From: Tropicibacter oceani
GTDB lineage: Bacteria; Pseudomonadota; Alphaproteobacteria; Rhodobacterales; Rhodobacteraceae
Direction: 5' to 3'
Length of the DNA: 64,000 bases
Assembly (NCBI RefSeq): GCF_029958925.1
Contig: NZ_CP124616.1
Location: 1,426,001-1,490,000, forward strand
In this document: positions 18,175-27,431 of the stretch, one piece after another
Numbering within the stretch: the stretch's first letter is position 1
How the letters are laid out: each line of letters begins with the position of its first letter
The notes under the pieces: model-generated
Database searches by the model: none
Seen by the model: the letters and a program-made list of their open reading frames with translations, nothing else
What the model was told of the DNA's origin: nothing
Position numbers and translations under genes: made by a program

Positions 18175-18758
18175 TATTCCACCACCAGATCTTCGTGAAA
18201 GAGGGGGCGCAGCCTGTCTTCTCCGCCGAACAGCCCGATCAGGGCGCGCAGCACCAGTTCGATATTGACCATCAGCAGCAGCCAAAGCCCGACGTACAGC
18301 GACATGTACATCCAGGCCAGCTTGATCTTGTAACCCTTCTGCCCGATCAGTTCGAGGGGCAGGTACAGCGTCGAAGACGCGAACATCCACCCCGAGTTGA
18401 TGTGCTTGAGCCCCAGCTTGATCCCCATGACCAGCACGAGGGTCGACAGCAGCAACAAGAACAGGCTCAGCGCGGTGCCGATGGCGCGCGGCAACAGGGC
18501 CGATACCATGTCGATGGCGACAAAACCGCCGCGCCGATAGGCGCTGGGCGCGATCAGTCCGGTCATCCACAGCATCAAGAAGCGCGCGGCCTCTTCCGGC
18601 CAGGGTAGGGCATTGTTCAGAACGTAGCGGAAAAAGACCTGCACAAGGATGCAGACCACCATCAATCCGATCGCAAAGGTCGCGAAGCCTCGTCCGAACC
18701 TGAGGACGATATCGTTCACCACTTGCAGCGGACGCAGAAGCGCCAGCAATGCGGCCAT
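18174..18758 (-). CDS. TRAP transporter small permease (DctQ family)
   Basis: 194 residues with four membrane helices. Seen: FFRYVLNNALPWPEEAARFLMLW, the classic DctQ amphipathic stretch. A TTG at 18776 could extend it, but the ATG at 18758 has a strong GGGAGGGGGAAGG ribosome-binding region inside that extension. It stops in TAATG with dctM. Confidence 0.93.
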   Translation of the reverse strand: MAALLALLRPLQVVNDIVLRFGRGFATFAIGLMVVCILVQVFFRYVLNNALPWPEEAARFLMLWMTGLIAPSAYRRGGFVAIDMVSALLPRAIGTALSLFLLLLSTLVLVMGIKLGLKHINSGWMFASSTLYLPLELIGQKGYKIKLAWMYMSLYVGLWLLLMVNIELVLRALIGLFGGEDRLRPLFHEDLVVE

Positions 18759-18811
18759 AGGCCTTCCCCCTCCCAAATGCCCCGTGCGGCTTTTGCCGTT
18801 CTGGGGGCCGA

Positions 18812-19318
18812 TTATGACGTCTGTTCAAAGCCCCCGAAATTGCCGCCGACAAACAACAGCGGATCGCCCGGGCGGGTCGTGACGCGTTCGACCTGACCCA
18901 CGACAATCGAATGATCGCCTCCATCGTGGGTGGCATGTGTCTTGCATTCAAAGCGCGACAGGCAGCCGTTCAACAGCGGCACACCCTCGGGGCTGTATTC
19001 CCAGTCGAATTGGTCAAAGGCATCACCGCTGCGAGCAAAGGCCTTGCACATCGTGGCCTGTTCGGCGCCGATCACGTGGATCGCAAAGCGGTCGGCCGCC
19101 ATGTAGAACGGATAGCGCGACGAGGATTTCGCAGGCGCCCACAGGACCAGCGGCGGGTCCAGCGACAGGCTGGAAAAGCTGTTGGCGGTGATCCCCAGCG
19201 GCCCGGTGGTGGTTGCGCAGGTGATGACGGTGACGCCCGTGCCGAAACGCCCCAGCGCCTCGCGAAAGGCGCGGCTGTCGACTTCGGTGGGGTCAAAGAC
19301 TTTGGTCAAAGCGTTCAT
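18812..19318 (-). CDS. Flavin reductase (HpaC/RutF-like)
   Basis: 168-residue flavin reductase family protein, which uses NAD(P)H to make reduced FMN. Seen: FGTGVTVITC, NSFSSLSLDPPLVLW (flavin-binding strand) and the C-terminal LLFVGGNFGGF. ATG 19318 has GAGG five bases before it; the frame extends to 19351 without better signal. Two genes away is an LLM monooxygenase, and the pair fits a two-component FMNH2-dependent monooxygenase in which this protein supplies the reduced flavin. Confidence 0.88.
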   Translation of the reverse strand: MNALTKVFDPTEVDSRAFREALGRFGTGVTVITCATTTGPLGITANSFSSLSLDPPLVLWAPAKSSSRYPFYMAADRFAIHVIGAEQATMCKAFARSGDAFDQFDWEYSPEGVPLLNGCLSRFECKTHATHDGGDHSIVVGQVERVTTRPGDPLLFVGGNFGGFEQTS

Positions 19319-19393
19319 AGCCTCACCGTTACAGCGCGATTGTGCGGACAATCGGGCAGCAACCCGTCCTCCGCCCGATGTGTTGCCATGATG

Positions 19394-20281
19394 TCATGGC
19401 ACTTCGTGGCCCAGGGCCGCCGTGTATAGATCAAACCAAGTCTCCCGGTCGATCCGGACCTTGCCAGCATCCCCGATGCGGGCGATGCGGTCCAGATTGT
19501 TTGTGCCAAGGACAGGTAGAATGCGCGCGGGATGTGCCAAGAGCCAGGCAACCGCAACCGCCGCATCATCGACGCCGAATTGTGCGCCGATCTGCGAAAG
19601 TTTGGTGCGCAGCCCGGCATTCGATCCGTCAAACAGCGCGCCGCCGCCCAGGGGGGACCATGCCATCAGGGGCTGGCCCTTGCGCTGGTGGTATGCGACG
19701 TCGCCATTGGTAAAGGGCGCGTGGCACAGCAGGCTGATCTCGATCTGGTTGGTTGCCAGCGGCGTCTTCATCGCCGATTGCAGCAGTTTCCAATCCCAGG
19801 GGCGGAAGTTCGACACGCCCACGGCGCGCACCTTGCCGCTGGTCACCAGATCGTCCAGCGCGGCGCCGGTTTCATGGTGGTCCATCATCGGATCGGGGCG
19901 GTGGATCAGCAACAGGTCGATGCGGTCGGTCTTCATCAGGCGCAGCGAGTGCTCGACCGAAGCCTCGATATGCGCGCGCGAGGTGTCATAATATTTCACC
20001 CGTTTGTCGGCATAACGGCCCGCGGGCGCGACGATATCGCATTTCGTGACGATCTCGATCTTGTTGCGCAGTTCGGGCGTCAGGGCGTTGCCAAGGATTT
20101 CCTCGGCCTCGTAGCCGCCATAGATGTCGGCCTGGTCCATCGTGGTGATGCCCTGATCAAGGCAGGCGTCGATCTTGGCCTGCACGTGTTCGGGGGCGGT
20201 GTTGTCGTCGTCGCCAAGGCGCCACATGCCATAGACAAGGCGGCTGAGTTCAAGGGTGTCGGTCAGCGCGATACGGTCCAT
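19394..20281 (-). CDS. Aldo/keto reductase (YdhF-like)
   Basis: 295 residues, (alpha/beta)8 NADPH-dependent reductase. Seen: the catalytic tetrad region with DQADIYGGY (Asp, Tyr), VTKCD (Lys) and LLLIHRPDP (His), then AVGVSNF and the coenzyme loop. It begins in TGATG with the LLM gene (one-base overlap), so it is translated together with it. It probably reduces or oxidises a carbonyl made by the monooxygenase; substrate not known. Confidence 0.9.
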   Translation of the reverse strand: MDRIALTDTLELSRLVYGMWRLGDDDNTAPEHVQAKIDACLDQGITTMDQADIYGGYEAEEILGNALTPELRNKIEIVTKCDIVAPAGRYADKRVKYYDTSRAHIEASVEHSLRLMKTDRIDLLLIHRPDPMMDHHETGAALDDLVTSGKVRAVGVSNFRPWDWKLLQSAMKTPLATNQIEISLLCHAPFTNGDVAYHQRKGQPLMAWSPLGGGALFDGSNAGLRTKLSQIGAQFGVDDAAVAVAWLLAHPARILPVLGTNNLDRIARIGDAGKVRIDRETWFDLYTAALGHEVP

Positions 20282-21435
20282 CAGCGTCGTTCTCCTGCGC
20301 CGAGCGGCGTCATCGGTGTGCTTGCGGGCTTGCGCCCATAGGCTTCGTTCAATTGTACGGTCTTCATCTGCGGCAGCACCTTGGTGCCAAAGTGGCGGCA
20401 TTCATCCAGATGCGGATAGCCCGACAGGATAAAGGCGCGAATGCCCATCTTCTGGTACTGCTCAAGTTCGCTCAGGACCTGATCGGTCGATCCGACCAGC
20501 GCCGCGCCACAGCCTGACCGCGCCCGGCCGATCCCGGTCCAAAGGTGCCGTTCGACATAGCCGAACTGGTCGGCCAATTCGCGGGCGCGGGCCTGGTGGC
20601 TGACGCCAAGGCTGCTGGAATCATGCGCCCGTTCGCGGATCAGCCGGCCGTATTCATCGTCCAGCTTGCTGACGATATGTTCGGCCCATTCGCGGGCCTC
20701 GGCCTCGGTGTCGCGCACGATCATGTGCACGCGCAGACCGTAATCCAGCGTCCGGTCATAGCGTTCGGCGGCGGCATTGGCGGCCTTCATCCGTTCGGCG
20801 ATCTGGTCCTTGGGTTCGGGCCACATCAGGTAGACGTCGCAATGCTGGCCGCACAGGTCCAGCGCATCGGGGGAGTAGCCGCCGAAATACAGCATCGGGC
20901 CGCCGGTCTGGTAGGGGCGGGCCGGGTCCGTCGTCAGGCCGGAAAAGTCATAGACCTGGCCTTTGTAGGTGATCTCGTCCTGGGTCCAGGCCTGTTTGAG
21001 GATCTCGACCACTTCGCGTGACCGTTGGTAGCGAAAGGCGCTATCGGCCTTTTCCCCCGGAAAGTCCGAGGAAATGATGTTCACCGTCAGCCGCCCCTGC
21101 ATCATGTGGTCCAGCGTCGCGATGGTGCGCGCCAGCATGATGGGTTGCATTTCACCGCAGCGCACGGCGGCCAGCATGTTGATCTTTTCGGTGATCGGGG
21201 CACAGCCGGCGACAAAGCTGAGCGTATCCTGACCCACCTGGTAGGACGACGGGCACAGGATGTTGCGAAACCCCTGCCGCTCGGCCTCTTTGACGATCGA
21301 GGAGCAGTGATCAAAGGACGACCGCAGGCGGCCTTCGGGGAAGCCAAGAAATTCGTAGTCGTCCGAACAGAGCGCCGCGAACCAGGACACCTCGGCCGCA
21401 TCCAGATCAGGAGAGGTGATGGGAACCACGGTCAT
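20281..21435 (-). CDS. LLM-class flavin-dependent monooxygenase (SsuD-like)
   Basis: 384 residues, TIM-barrel flavin monooxygenase of the bacterial luciferase-like class, closest in look to alkanesulfonate monooxygenase SsuD: CPSSYQVGQDTLSFVAG, LAAVRCGEMQP, IISSDFPGEKAD and GQVYDFSGL are family features. It would use FMNH2 from the neighbouring flavin reductase and O2 to cleave a C-S or C-N bond or to hydroxylate. No ssuABC genes are present; import is probably by the TRAP system, so the substrate is more likely an organic acid-like molecule. First gene of the leftward operon, divergent from the GntR gene. Confidence 0.88.
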   Translation of the reverse strand: MTVVPITSPDLDAAEVSWFAALCSDDYEFLGFPEGRLRSSFDHCSSIVKEAERQGFRNILCPSSYQVGQDTLSFVAGCAPITEKINMLAAVRCGEMQPIMLARTIATLDHMMQGRLTVNIISSDFPGEKADSAFRYQRSREVVEILKQAWTQDEITYKGQVYDFSGLTTDPARPYQTGGPMLYFGGYSPDALDLCGQHCDVYLMWPEPKDQIAERMKAANAAAERYDRTLDYGLRVHMIVRDTEAEAREWAEHIVSKLDDEYGRLIRERAHDSSSLGVSHQARARELADQFGYVERHLWTGIGRARSGCGAALVGSTDQVLSELEQYQKMGIRAFILSGYPHLDECRHFGTKVLPQMKTVQLNEAYGRKPASTPMTPLGAGERR

Positions 21436-21477
21436 AACATGCGCCTCCGATGCATTTTCTCTTGCGTAGCACCCTGT

Positions 21478-21491
21478 TTGATGTAGATCAA
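21478..21491. promoter_or_regulatory. Candidate operator for the GntR regulator
   Basis: Palindrome TTGATGTAGATCAA (TTGAT-4-ATCAA), followed 10 bases later by another ATCAA half-site, in the 93-base AT-rich gap between the LLM gene and the divergent GntR gene. Position suits a site controlling both directions; binding is inferred only. Confidence 0.4.
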
Positions 21492-21528
21492 TAGTGTATC
21501 AATTATTTCTGCCGGACCGCCCTGCCAG

Positions 21529-22230
21529 ATGACTGACCGCCATTCCCTGCCGCTTTATGTCCAGATCAGCGAAATGCTGATCCGCGACATTCACGCCGGC
21601 CGGTTGGTCGATGGCGAACGCCTGCCGCCCGAACGCGAGATGGCCGAGGGGTTGGGCATTTCCGTCGGCACACTGCGCAAGGCGCTGGGGGATCTGACGG
21701 CCAAGGGGATGCTTGAACGGGTGCAGGGGTCGGGCAACTATGTTCGCGCCAAAAGCGACGCCAAGTCGGTCTATGCCTTTTTCCGGGTCGAACTGCTGGA
21801 GGGGGGCGGCCTGCCGACCGCCGAGATCCTGTCGGTGGACCGGATGGACAAGCCCGGCAGCCTGCCCGCATTCGGCACCAGCGCGCAGGGGCACCGCATC
21901 CGCCGGCTGCGCCGCTTGAATGGGCAGCCCGCCGTGCTCGAGGAAATCTGGCTGGACGGCAGCTATGCCGACCGGATCGCGGCGCGCGATCTGCGCGAGT
22001 CGCTTTACCTGTACTACCGCGAGGCACTGAACCTGTGGGTCGCCCGGGCCGAGGACCGCCTGGGACTGGCCCCGCTTCCGGACTGGGCGCCCCCGGCCTT
22101 TGGCCTGCGCCCCGGCACGCCGACGCTGCAGGCGACACGGATCAGCTGGGGCCAGGATGGCGCCCGTGCCGAGGTGTCGCTGAACTGGATTGACACGACC
22201 ATCGCGCGTTATGTGACGCGCATCGCTTGA
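21529..22230 (+). CDS. GntR-family regulator, UTRA (HutC) type
   Basis: 233 residues: N-terminal winged helix (about 1-72; LPLYVQISEMLIRDI, LPPEREMAEGLGISVGTLRKAL) and a UTRA ligand-binding domain (about 90-230). Such proteins usually repress nearby catabolic and transport genes until a pathway molecule binds. Divergent from the LLM/TRAP operon, so that operon is the expected target. Followed 12 bases later by the Gfo/Idh gene. Confidence 0.92.
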   Translation: MTDRHSLPLYVQISEMLIRDIHAGRLVDGERLPPEREMAEGLGISVGTLRKALGDLTAKGMLERVQGSGNYVRAKSDAKSVYAFFRVELLEGGGLPTAEILSVDRMDKPGSLPAFGTSAQGHRIRRLRRLNGQPAVLEEIWLDGSYADRIAARDLRESLYLYYREALNLWVARAEDRLGLAPLPDWAPPAFGLRPGTPTLQATRISWGQDGARAEVSLNWIDTTIARYVTRIA

Positions 22231-22242
22231 AGGAAAGCCAAA

Positions 22243-23337
22243 GTGAGCAAGGACATCATCAACTATGGCGTGATCGGTTGCGGCATGATGGGGCAGGAAC
22301 ACCTGCGCAATATCGCCCTGTTGCCCGGCGCCCGTGTGGCCGCGATCTTTGAGCCGAACGACCTGATGGCCAATGCCGCCAAGGCCATCGCGCCCAATGC
22401 CAAGCTGTGTGGGTCGATCGCCGAGTTGCTGGCGCAGGAGGAGCTGGACTGCCTGCTGGTCGTCAGCCCCAACCACATGCACGTCAGCCAATTGGCCGAG
22501 GTTGCGCGCCTGCGCCCCTTGCCCATGTTGATGGAAAAGCCGCTGTATACCAGCGAAGAACAGGGCCGTCAGCTGGCCGCTCTGCGCGCCGATTATCCCG
22601 CGCCGGTCTGGGTCGCGATGGAGTATCGTTACATGCCGCCCGTCGCCACCTTTGTCGAACAGCTTGAGCGCGCCACCGGCGGCGTCACCATGTTTTCGAT
22701 CCGCGAACACCGCTTTCCCTTCCTGCCCAAGGTCGGCGACTGGAACCGTTTCAACCGCAACACCGGCGGCACTTTGGTTGAAAAGTGCTGTCACTTCTTC
22801 GACCTGATGCGGCTGGTGCTGCAATCGGACCCGGTGCGCGTCATGGCCAGCGCCGGGCAGATGGTGAACCACCTGGACGAACGCTATGACGGCGAAACCC
22901 CGGACATCTGGGACAGCGGCTATGTCATCGTCGATTTCGCCAGCGGCGCGCGCGCCATGCTGGAGCTTTGCATGTACGCCGAGGGCGCGCGCTATCAAGA
23001 AGAGCTGTCCGCTGTCGGCCCGAAAGGCAAGATCGAGGCCTTTGTTCCCGGTCCGGGGCGGTTCTGGCCGACGCACCTTGGTGTGCCGCCGACCTCTCAG
23101 GTCATTGTCAGCCCGCGCCATCCCAAGGGGCCGCAGGCGGTGGATATCCCGGTTGATCCGGCCCTGCTTGAGGCGGGGGATCACAACGGATCGACCTTTT
23201 ACCAGCACCAGCGCTTTGTTCAGGTGGTGCGCGGACTGGCGCAGCCCGAGGTCACTCTGGACGATGGCGCCTGGGCGGTTCGCATGGGGCTGGCAGCGCA
23301 GCAGTCGGCAATGACCGGCCAGGTTGTGCAACTGTAA
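22243..23337 (+). CDS. Gfo/Idh/MocA-family oxidoreductase
   Basis: 364 residues. N-terminal Rossmann fold (YGVIGCGMMGQEHL), the EKP motif (MEKPLYTS) around residue 98 that contributes the catalytic lysine, and the C-terminal alpha/beta substrate domain with RNTGGTLVEKCCHFFDLM. Start codon is GTG with AGGAAAG upstream. Family members oxidise or reduce sugars, inositols and related compounds with NAD(P). Gene order with the GntR regulator suggests a step in the same pathway as the divergent operon. Confidence 0.88.
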   Translation: MSKDIINYGVIGCGMMGQEHLRNIALLPGARVAAIFEPNDLMANAAKAIAPNAKLCGSIAELLAQEELDCLLVVSPNHMHVSQLAEVARLRPLPMLMEKPLYTSEEQGRQLAALRADYPAPVWVAMEYRYMPPVATFVEQLERATGGVTMFSIREHRFPFLPKVGDWNRFNRNTGGTLVEKCCHFFDLMRLVLQSDPVRVMASAGQMVNHLDERYDGETPDIWDSGYVIVDFASGARAMLELCMYAEGARYQEELSAVGPKGKIEAFVPGPGRFWPTHLGVPPTSQVIVSPRHPKGPQAVDIPVDPALLEAGDHNGSTFYQHQRFVQVVRGLAQPEVTLDDGAWAVRMGLAAQQSAMTGQVVQL

Positions 23338-23493
23338 ATGTGGCGGTTTTGCCGCAATTTTGCCACAACTGGGCCGCAATTCGACGCCGATCTAGTGGTA
23401 AATACGGGAAAACACACCTGATTTTCCCTGTACGTCAATTTCTGACTGGCGAATTGGCAAAAAATGCGGTAACCCGAAAACAGAAAAATAATT

Positions 23494-23516
23494 GACGGCG
23501 ATAAAAAACAGCCGTC
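23494..23516 (+). promoter_or_regulatory. 5' leader hairpin before the adhesin gene
   Basis: Inverted repeat GACGGC (23494-23499) and GCCGTC (23511-23516) with an A-rich 11-base loop, ending 22 bases before the adhesin ATG. It overlaps a possible -35 (TTGACG). The 200-base upstream region is AT-rich and likely holds the operon promoter. Confidence 0.4.
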
Positions 23517-23538
23517 GCAGAGGTAGAGCGGTGTAACT

Positions 23539-26500
23539 ATGAACGCGATCGATTTCGTGATCCGTACCCGTACGGGTGCAATAGAACGTGGGTCTGTGGC
23601 TGGTGAAAATCAGGGTTTCCTGATTGACGCTGGTGCGGGCAACGACATTTCCCTTAACATCAGTCAGGCGAACCTGCGCGGCTATGACCGGGCGGCAGAC
23701 GATCTGTTGATCACGCTGGCGGATGGCCGGGTGATCGTCCTCGAAGGCTATTTTGCCGGAGGCGAGGAAAACCGCCTGTTCCTGAGTGCCGAGGGCACCC
23801 TGAACCAGGTCAGTTTCGTCGAGGCAGACGGCGGCGCGCTTTATGCGCAGTACGGCCCGACCGAGACCTTTGGCAAATGGAGCCCCTCGGACGACCTGAT
23901 CTTCCTGGACGAGCCGCGCGTTGTCGCGGACGCGGGATATTACGAAGAAGACGAAGTCAGCATGCTGGGCGCCGGTCTGTTGGGCGGCGCTGCGGGCCTT
24001 GGTGGTCTGGGCGCGGCAACGGCGGGTCTGGCCGGTCTTGGACTGCTGGGTCTGACCGGCGGTGATGGCGATGGCGGCGACGGTGACGGCGGTGACGGTG
24101 GTGGCACCGGACCGGCGGTTCCGACCGTGGACAACCCCGATGCCAGCATCGACATCGGCGGCGGCGACGATCCCAAGCTGGTGATCACCGGCACCGGCGA
24201 GCCGGGCGATGATGTGTCGATCACCATCGACGACGACACCGTGACCACCGTCATCGAAGACGACGGCACCTGGGAGGTCATCTTTGACGGTGACGATTTC
24301 CCGCCGGACGGCATCTATGAAGATGTGGTCGTGGTTGTCACGCATCCCGATGGCGGCACCACCGAACTGGACGGCCCCAGCTTTGAAATCGACACGACGC
24401 CCCCGGCGCTCGAGATTGACAGCGGCACGGTTTCGCTGGGCGATCTGTTCAACGCCGAAGGCTACGAAGAAGGCGGCGTCAGCGTCAGCGGCACCGCCGA
24501 AGTCGGCGCGACCGTGGTCATGGTCGTTGGCGATTACCAGCAATCCGTGGTTGTCGGCGAAAGCGGCACTTGGACCTTCAGCTTTGACGAAGTGACCTTC
24601 CCGGCGGGCGAATACACCACCGACATCACGATCACCGCGACCGACAGCTTTGGCAACGCCACCGTCGTCAGCGACAGCGTGCAGGTCGACACCATCGGTC
24701 TGGTCAGCCTCGATAACGCGCCCCTGACGGGCGACGACCTGATCGGGCAGGGCGAATACGACGCGGGCGTGACCCTGTCGGGCAGTTCGCAGGCCGGGTC
24801 TTCGGTTGTCGTGACCATCGAGGGCGTCAGCCACAGCGTCACGGCAGGTGCCGATGGCAGCTGGAGCGTGACCTTTGCCAAGGGCGATCTGCCCGCCGGC
24901 ACCTACACCACGTCGGCGACCATCGTGGCCACCGATGCGGCTGGCAACGTGGCCAGCGCCACCCACAGCTTTGACGTCGATACCGAGATTTCGCTGTCGA
25001 TGAACACCGGAACGGTGGGCGGAGACGGCATGGTCAATGCCTCTGAACGCGCCGCCGGTGTCGTTCTGACCGGCTCGGCCGAGGCGGGTTCGTCGGTGGT
25101 GGTCATGGTCTCGGGGACCGAGCTGACCGCAACGGTTGCCGCCAATGGCAGCTGGTCGGTGAACATCCCCACGGGTCTGATCCCCGAAGGCGAAACCAGC
25201 CTTGCCGTCACCGCGACGGCAACGGACGCGGCGGGCAACAGCACCTCGACCTCGGGCACGATCGCCGTGGACACCATGACGGCCGTTTCGGTCCAGACCG
25301 CCGGGGTCGAAGGCGACGGCGTTGTCAACGCAGCCGAACATGCCGATGGCGTCACCCTGACCGGCAATGCCGAAGCAGGCTCGACCGTCATGGTCACGCT
25401 GGGGTCGGTCACCAAAGCGGCCACCGTGGCGGCCAACGGTTCCTGGAGCGTGAACTACACCGCGTCGGAAATTCCGACGGGTGAAAGAACGCTGCCGGTT
25501 TCGGCGGTTTCGACCGATGCGGCAGGCAACACCGCCACCGCGACGGGCGATCTGCAGGTCGACACGCTGGTGCGCAACTTCACCAACACCTCGACGCCGG
25601 GCGGCGCCGATGGCGTGCTGAACGCGCAAGAGGCATCGCAGGGCCTGACCCTGACGGGCACGACCGAACCGGGCGGCACCGTCAAGGTGACGCTGGACGG
25701 CGTGGTCAAATCCGCCACCGTCGACGCCAATGGCAACTGGACCGTCACCTATGGCAGCAGCGAGCTGCCCTCGGGCGAACGCACCGTCAGCCTTGTGGCG
25801 GTGTCGACCGATGCGGCGGGCAACACCGACACGCTGACCCAATCGGTCCGCGTCGATACCGAAGCAGGCATCCTGACCATCAGCCCGGCACCGGTCGAAG
25901 GCGACGATATCGTCAACTTTGCCGAAGCCTCGGATGGCGTTGTGCTGACCGGCACCTCGAACCCCTTCGAGATGGTCACGGTCACCATGAACGGTGTCAG
26001 CCACACGGTTCAGACCAACGCCAACGGCGTCTGGACGGCTCCCTTCGCGTCATACGAAGTGGCCCCCGGCACCTATACCGCGGAAATCACCGCCACCATC
26101 ACCGACAGCGCGGGCAACACCCTGACGCGGACGGACTCGGTGCGCGTCGATACCGAGGTCGAAAACTTCGCGCCCAGTTCCGCGCCCATCGAAACCGATG
26201 GCGTGATCAACAAGGTCGAGGCCTCGAACGGCGTCACCCTGGCCGGGACCACCGAAGTCGGCGGGTCGATCCAGGTCGTGTTCGAAGGCATGTCCTACAC
26301 CGGTGTCGTCGACAGCGCGGGCAACTGGACGGTGAACCTGCCTGCCAGCGCCATGCTGTCGGGCGAGAAATCCGGCAATGCCAAGGTTCTGACCACGGAT
26401 GCGGCGGGCAACACCGCCGAGGCATCCGTCACGCTGACCTTTGACACGCTTGTCACCGTTCTGACCATGTCCGACGCGCCGATCACCGCCGACAACGTGG

Positions 26501-27336
26501 TGAACGCAGCCGAGGCCGCCGAGGGCATCACCCTCAACGGTCAGGTCGAGGCAGGGTCGAGTGTGATGATCACCTTTGGCGGCGTGGTACACGAAGCAAC
26601 GGTCAACAGCGCGGGTCAGTGGACCCTTGATGTGCCGTCCTCGTCGATCCCGCTGGGCACGCGCAACGAAACGGTGCTGATCCAGGCGACCGATGCGGCT
26701 GGCAACACCAAGTCGATCACCGAAACCATCGCCATCGACACCGATGCACCCGGCGCGCTGGATTGGGAAGGCTACGGCCGCAACCACAAGGGCGTGGACG
26801 AAATCCGCACCGAGATCACCGAGGACACGGTGGAAATCGGCGTGGTCGTCAACCCGGGCAGCAACCCGTCGGTGGCGGATGTGCCGCTGTCCTCGTCCTA
26901 CGACGTGGACCCGCTGGGCGTGACCTATCATTCGTTCACGTCCTCGGTTCCGGACGGGTCGCACCTTGTGGTGACGGCGACGGATGCGGCGGGCAACACC
27001 TCGGGCAACTACCTGGTGACGGACGATCCGGCCACCAACGAGGTGACGATGACTGACGCGCTGGCCAACGTGCTTTCGAACTACCAGATCGAAAGCATCG
27101 ACCTGACCTTTGCCGAAGACAGCCATCTGACCATCACCGAGGCGCAGATCGTGGCCCTGTCCAGCAACACCGACACCCTTGTGGTGCACGGCGGGGCGGA
27201 TGAGAGCGTGACGATCACGGGGGCGACGCACACCGGCACGACGACGGTGGGGACGGAAACCTTCAACACCTATTCGCTTGGCGATGCGACGCTGATGATC
27301 GACGACGACATCACCAACGTGAACGGCTTGGTCTAA
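23539..27336 (+). CDS. Large Ig-repeat adhesin, predicted type I secretion substrate (BapA/Lap-like)
   Basis: 1265-residue acidic surface protein without a Sec signal peptide. Order: BapA-prefix-like N-terminal domain (about 1-145, beginning MNAIDFVIRTRTG), an Ala/Gly/Leu-rich hydrophobic stretch (about 148-178), a Gly-Asp linker, one divergent Ig-like unit, then eight tandem bacterial Ig-like units of about 97 residues (24427-26749; recurring core [T/S]DAAGNT...VDT and GSWSV/GNWTV), and a C-terminal non-repeat domain (about 1075-1265). No RTX GGxGxD nonapeptides are present, so it is a non-RTX substrate. Type I secretion genes follow directly. Expected role: attachment or biofilm. Repeat number may vary between strains. 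Confidence 0.9.
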   Translation: MNAIDFVIRTRTGAIERGSVAGENQGFLIDAGAGNDISLNISQANLRGYDRAADDLLITLADGRVIVLEGYFAGGEENRLFLSAEGTLNQVSFVEADGGALYAQYGPTETFGKWSPSDDLIFLDEPRVVADAGYYEEDEVSMLGAGLLGGAAGLGGLGAATAGLAGLGLLGLTGGDGDGGDGDGGDGGGTGPAVPTVDNPDASIDIGGGDDPKLVITGTGEPGDDVSITIDDDTVTTVIEDDGTWEVIFDGDDFPPDGIYEDVVVVVTHPDGGTTELDGPSFEIDTTPPALEIDSGTVSLGDLFNAEGYEEGGVSVSGTAEVGATVVMVVGDYQQSVVVGESGTWTFSFDEVTFPAGEYTTDITITATDSFGNATVVSDSVQVDTIGLVSLDNAPLTGDDLIGQGEYDAGVTLSGSSQAGSSVVVTIEGVSHSVTAGADGSWSVTFAKGDLPAGTYTTSATIVATDAAGNVASATHSFDVDTEISLSMNTGTVGGDGMVNASERAAGVVLTGSAEAGSSVVVMVSGTELTATVAANGSWSVNIPTGLIPEGETSLAVTATATDAAGNSTSTSGTIAVDTMTAVSVQTAGVEGDGVVNAAEHADGVTLTGNAEAGSTVMVTLGSVTKAATVAANGSWSVNYTASEIPTGERTLPVSAVSTDAAGNTATATGDLQVDTLVRNFTNTSTPGGADGVLNAQEASQGLTLTGTTEPGGTVKVTLDGVVKSATVDANGNWTVTYGSSELPSGERTVSLVAVSTDAAGNTDTLTQSVRVDTEAGILTISPAPVEGDDIVNFAEASDGVVLTGTSNPFEMVTVTMNGVSHTVQTNANGVWTAPFASYEVAPGTYTAEITATITDSAGNTLTRTDSVRVDTEVENFAPSSAPIETDGVINKVEASNGVTLAGTTEVGGSIQVVFEGMSYTGVVDSAGNWTVNLPASAMLSGEKSGNAKVLTTDAAGNTAEASVTLTFDTLVTVLTMSDAPITADNVVNAAEAAEGITLNGQVEAGSSVMITFGGVVHEATVNSAGQWTLDVPSSSIPLGTRNETVLIQATDAAGNTKSITETIAIDTDAPGALDWEGYGRNHKGVDEIRTEITEDTVEIGVVVNPGSNPSVADVPLSSSYDVDPLGVTYHSFTSSVPDGSHLVVTATDAAGNTSGNYLVTDDPATNEVTMTDALANVLSNYQIESIDLTFAEDSHLTITEAQIVALSSNTDTLVVHGGADESVTITGATHTGTTTVGTETFNTYSLGDATLMIDDDITNVNGLV
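24427..26749 (+). repeat. Eight tandem Ig-like coding repeats of about 291 bp
   Basis: Units begin near GDxxNAxExxxGVxLxG and end near AAGN...VDT. Protein-level repeat is clear by eye, nucleotide identity is moderate, so the array is old or diversified rather than freshly expanded. Confidence 0.85.
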
Positions 27337-27364
27337 GCCGGTCCCGATACGAGTAACGTCCGGA

Positions 27365-27383
27365 GGCCCGGCTGAACCGGGCC
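27365..27383 (+). terminator. Intercistronic hairpin between adhesin and exporter genes
   Basis: GGCCCGG/CCGGGCC stem with CTGAA loop 29 bases after the adhesin stop; no T-run. Probably a partial terminator or mRNA-stabilising structure that keeps exporter expression below adhesin expression. Confidence 0.5.
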
Positions 27384-27431
27384 CCGGATCCCGACATATA
27401 AATATAAATCGCGCCGATACGGGGGCACGAC

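Noticed and set aside
23392-26004. 870-codon open frame antisense to the adhesin
   Set aside because: Its repeats mirror the adhesin repeats and it has no start signal; a shadow frame.
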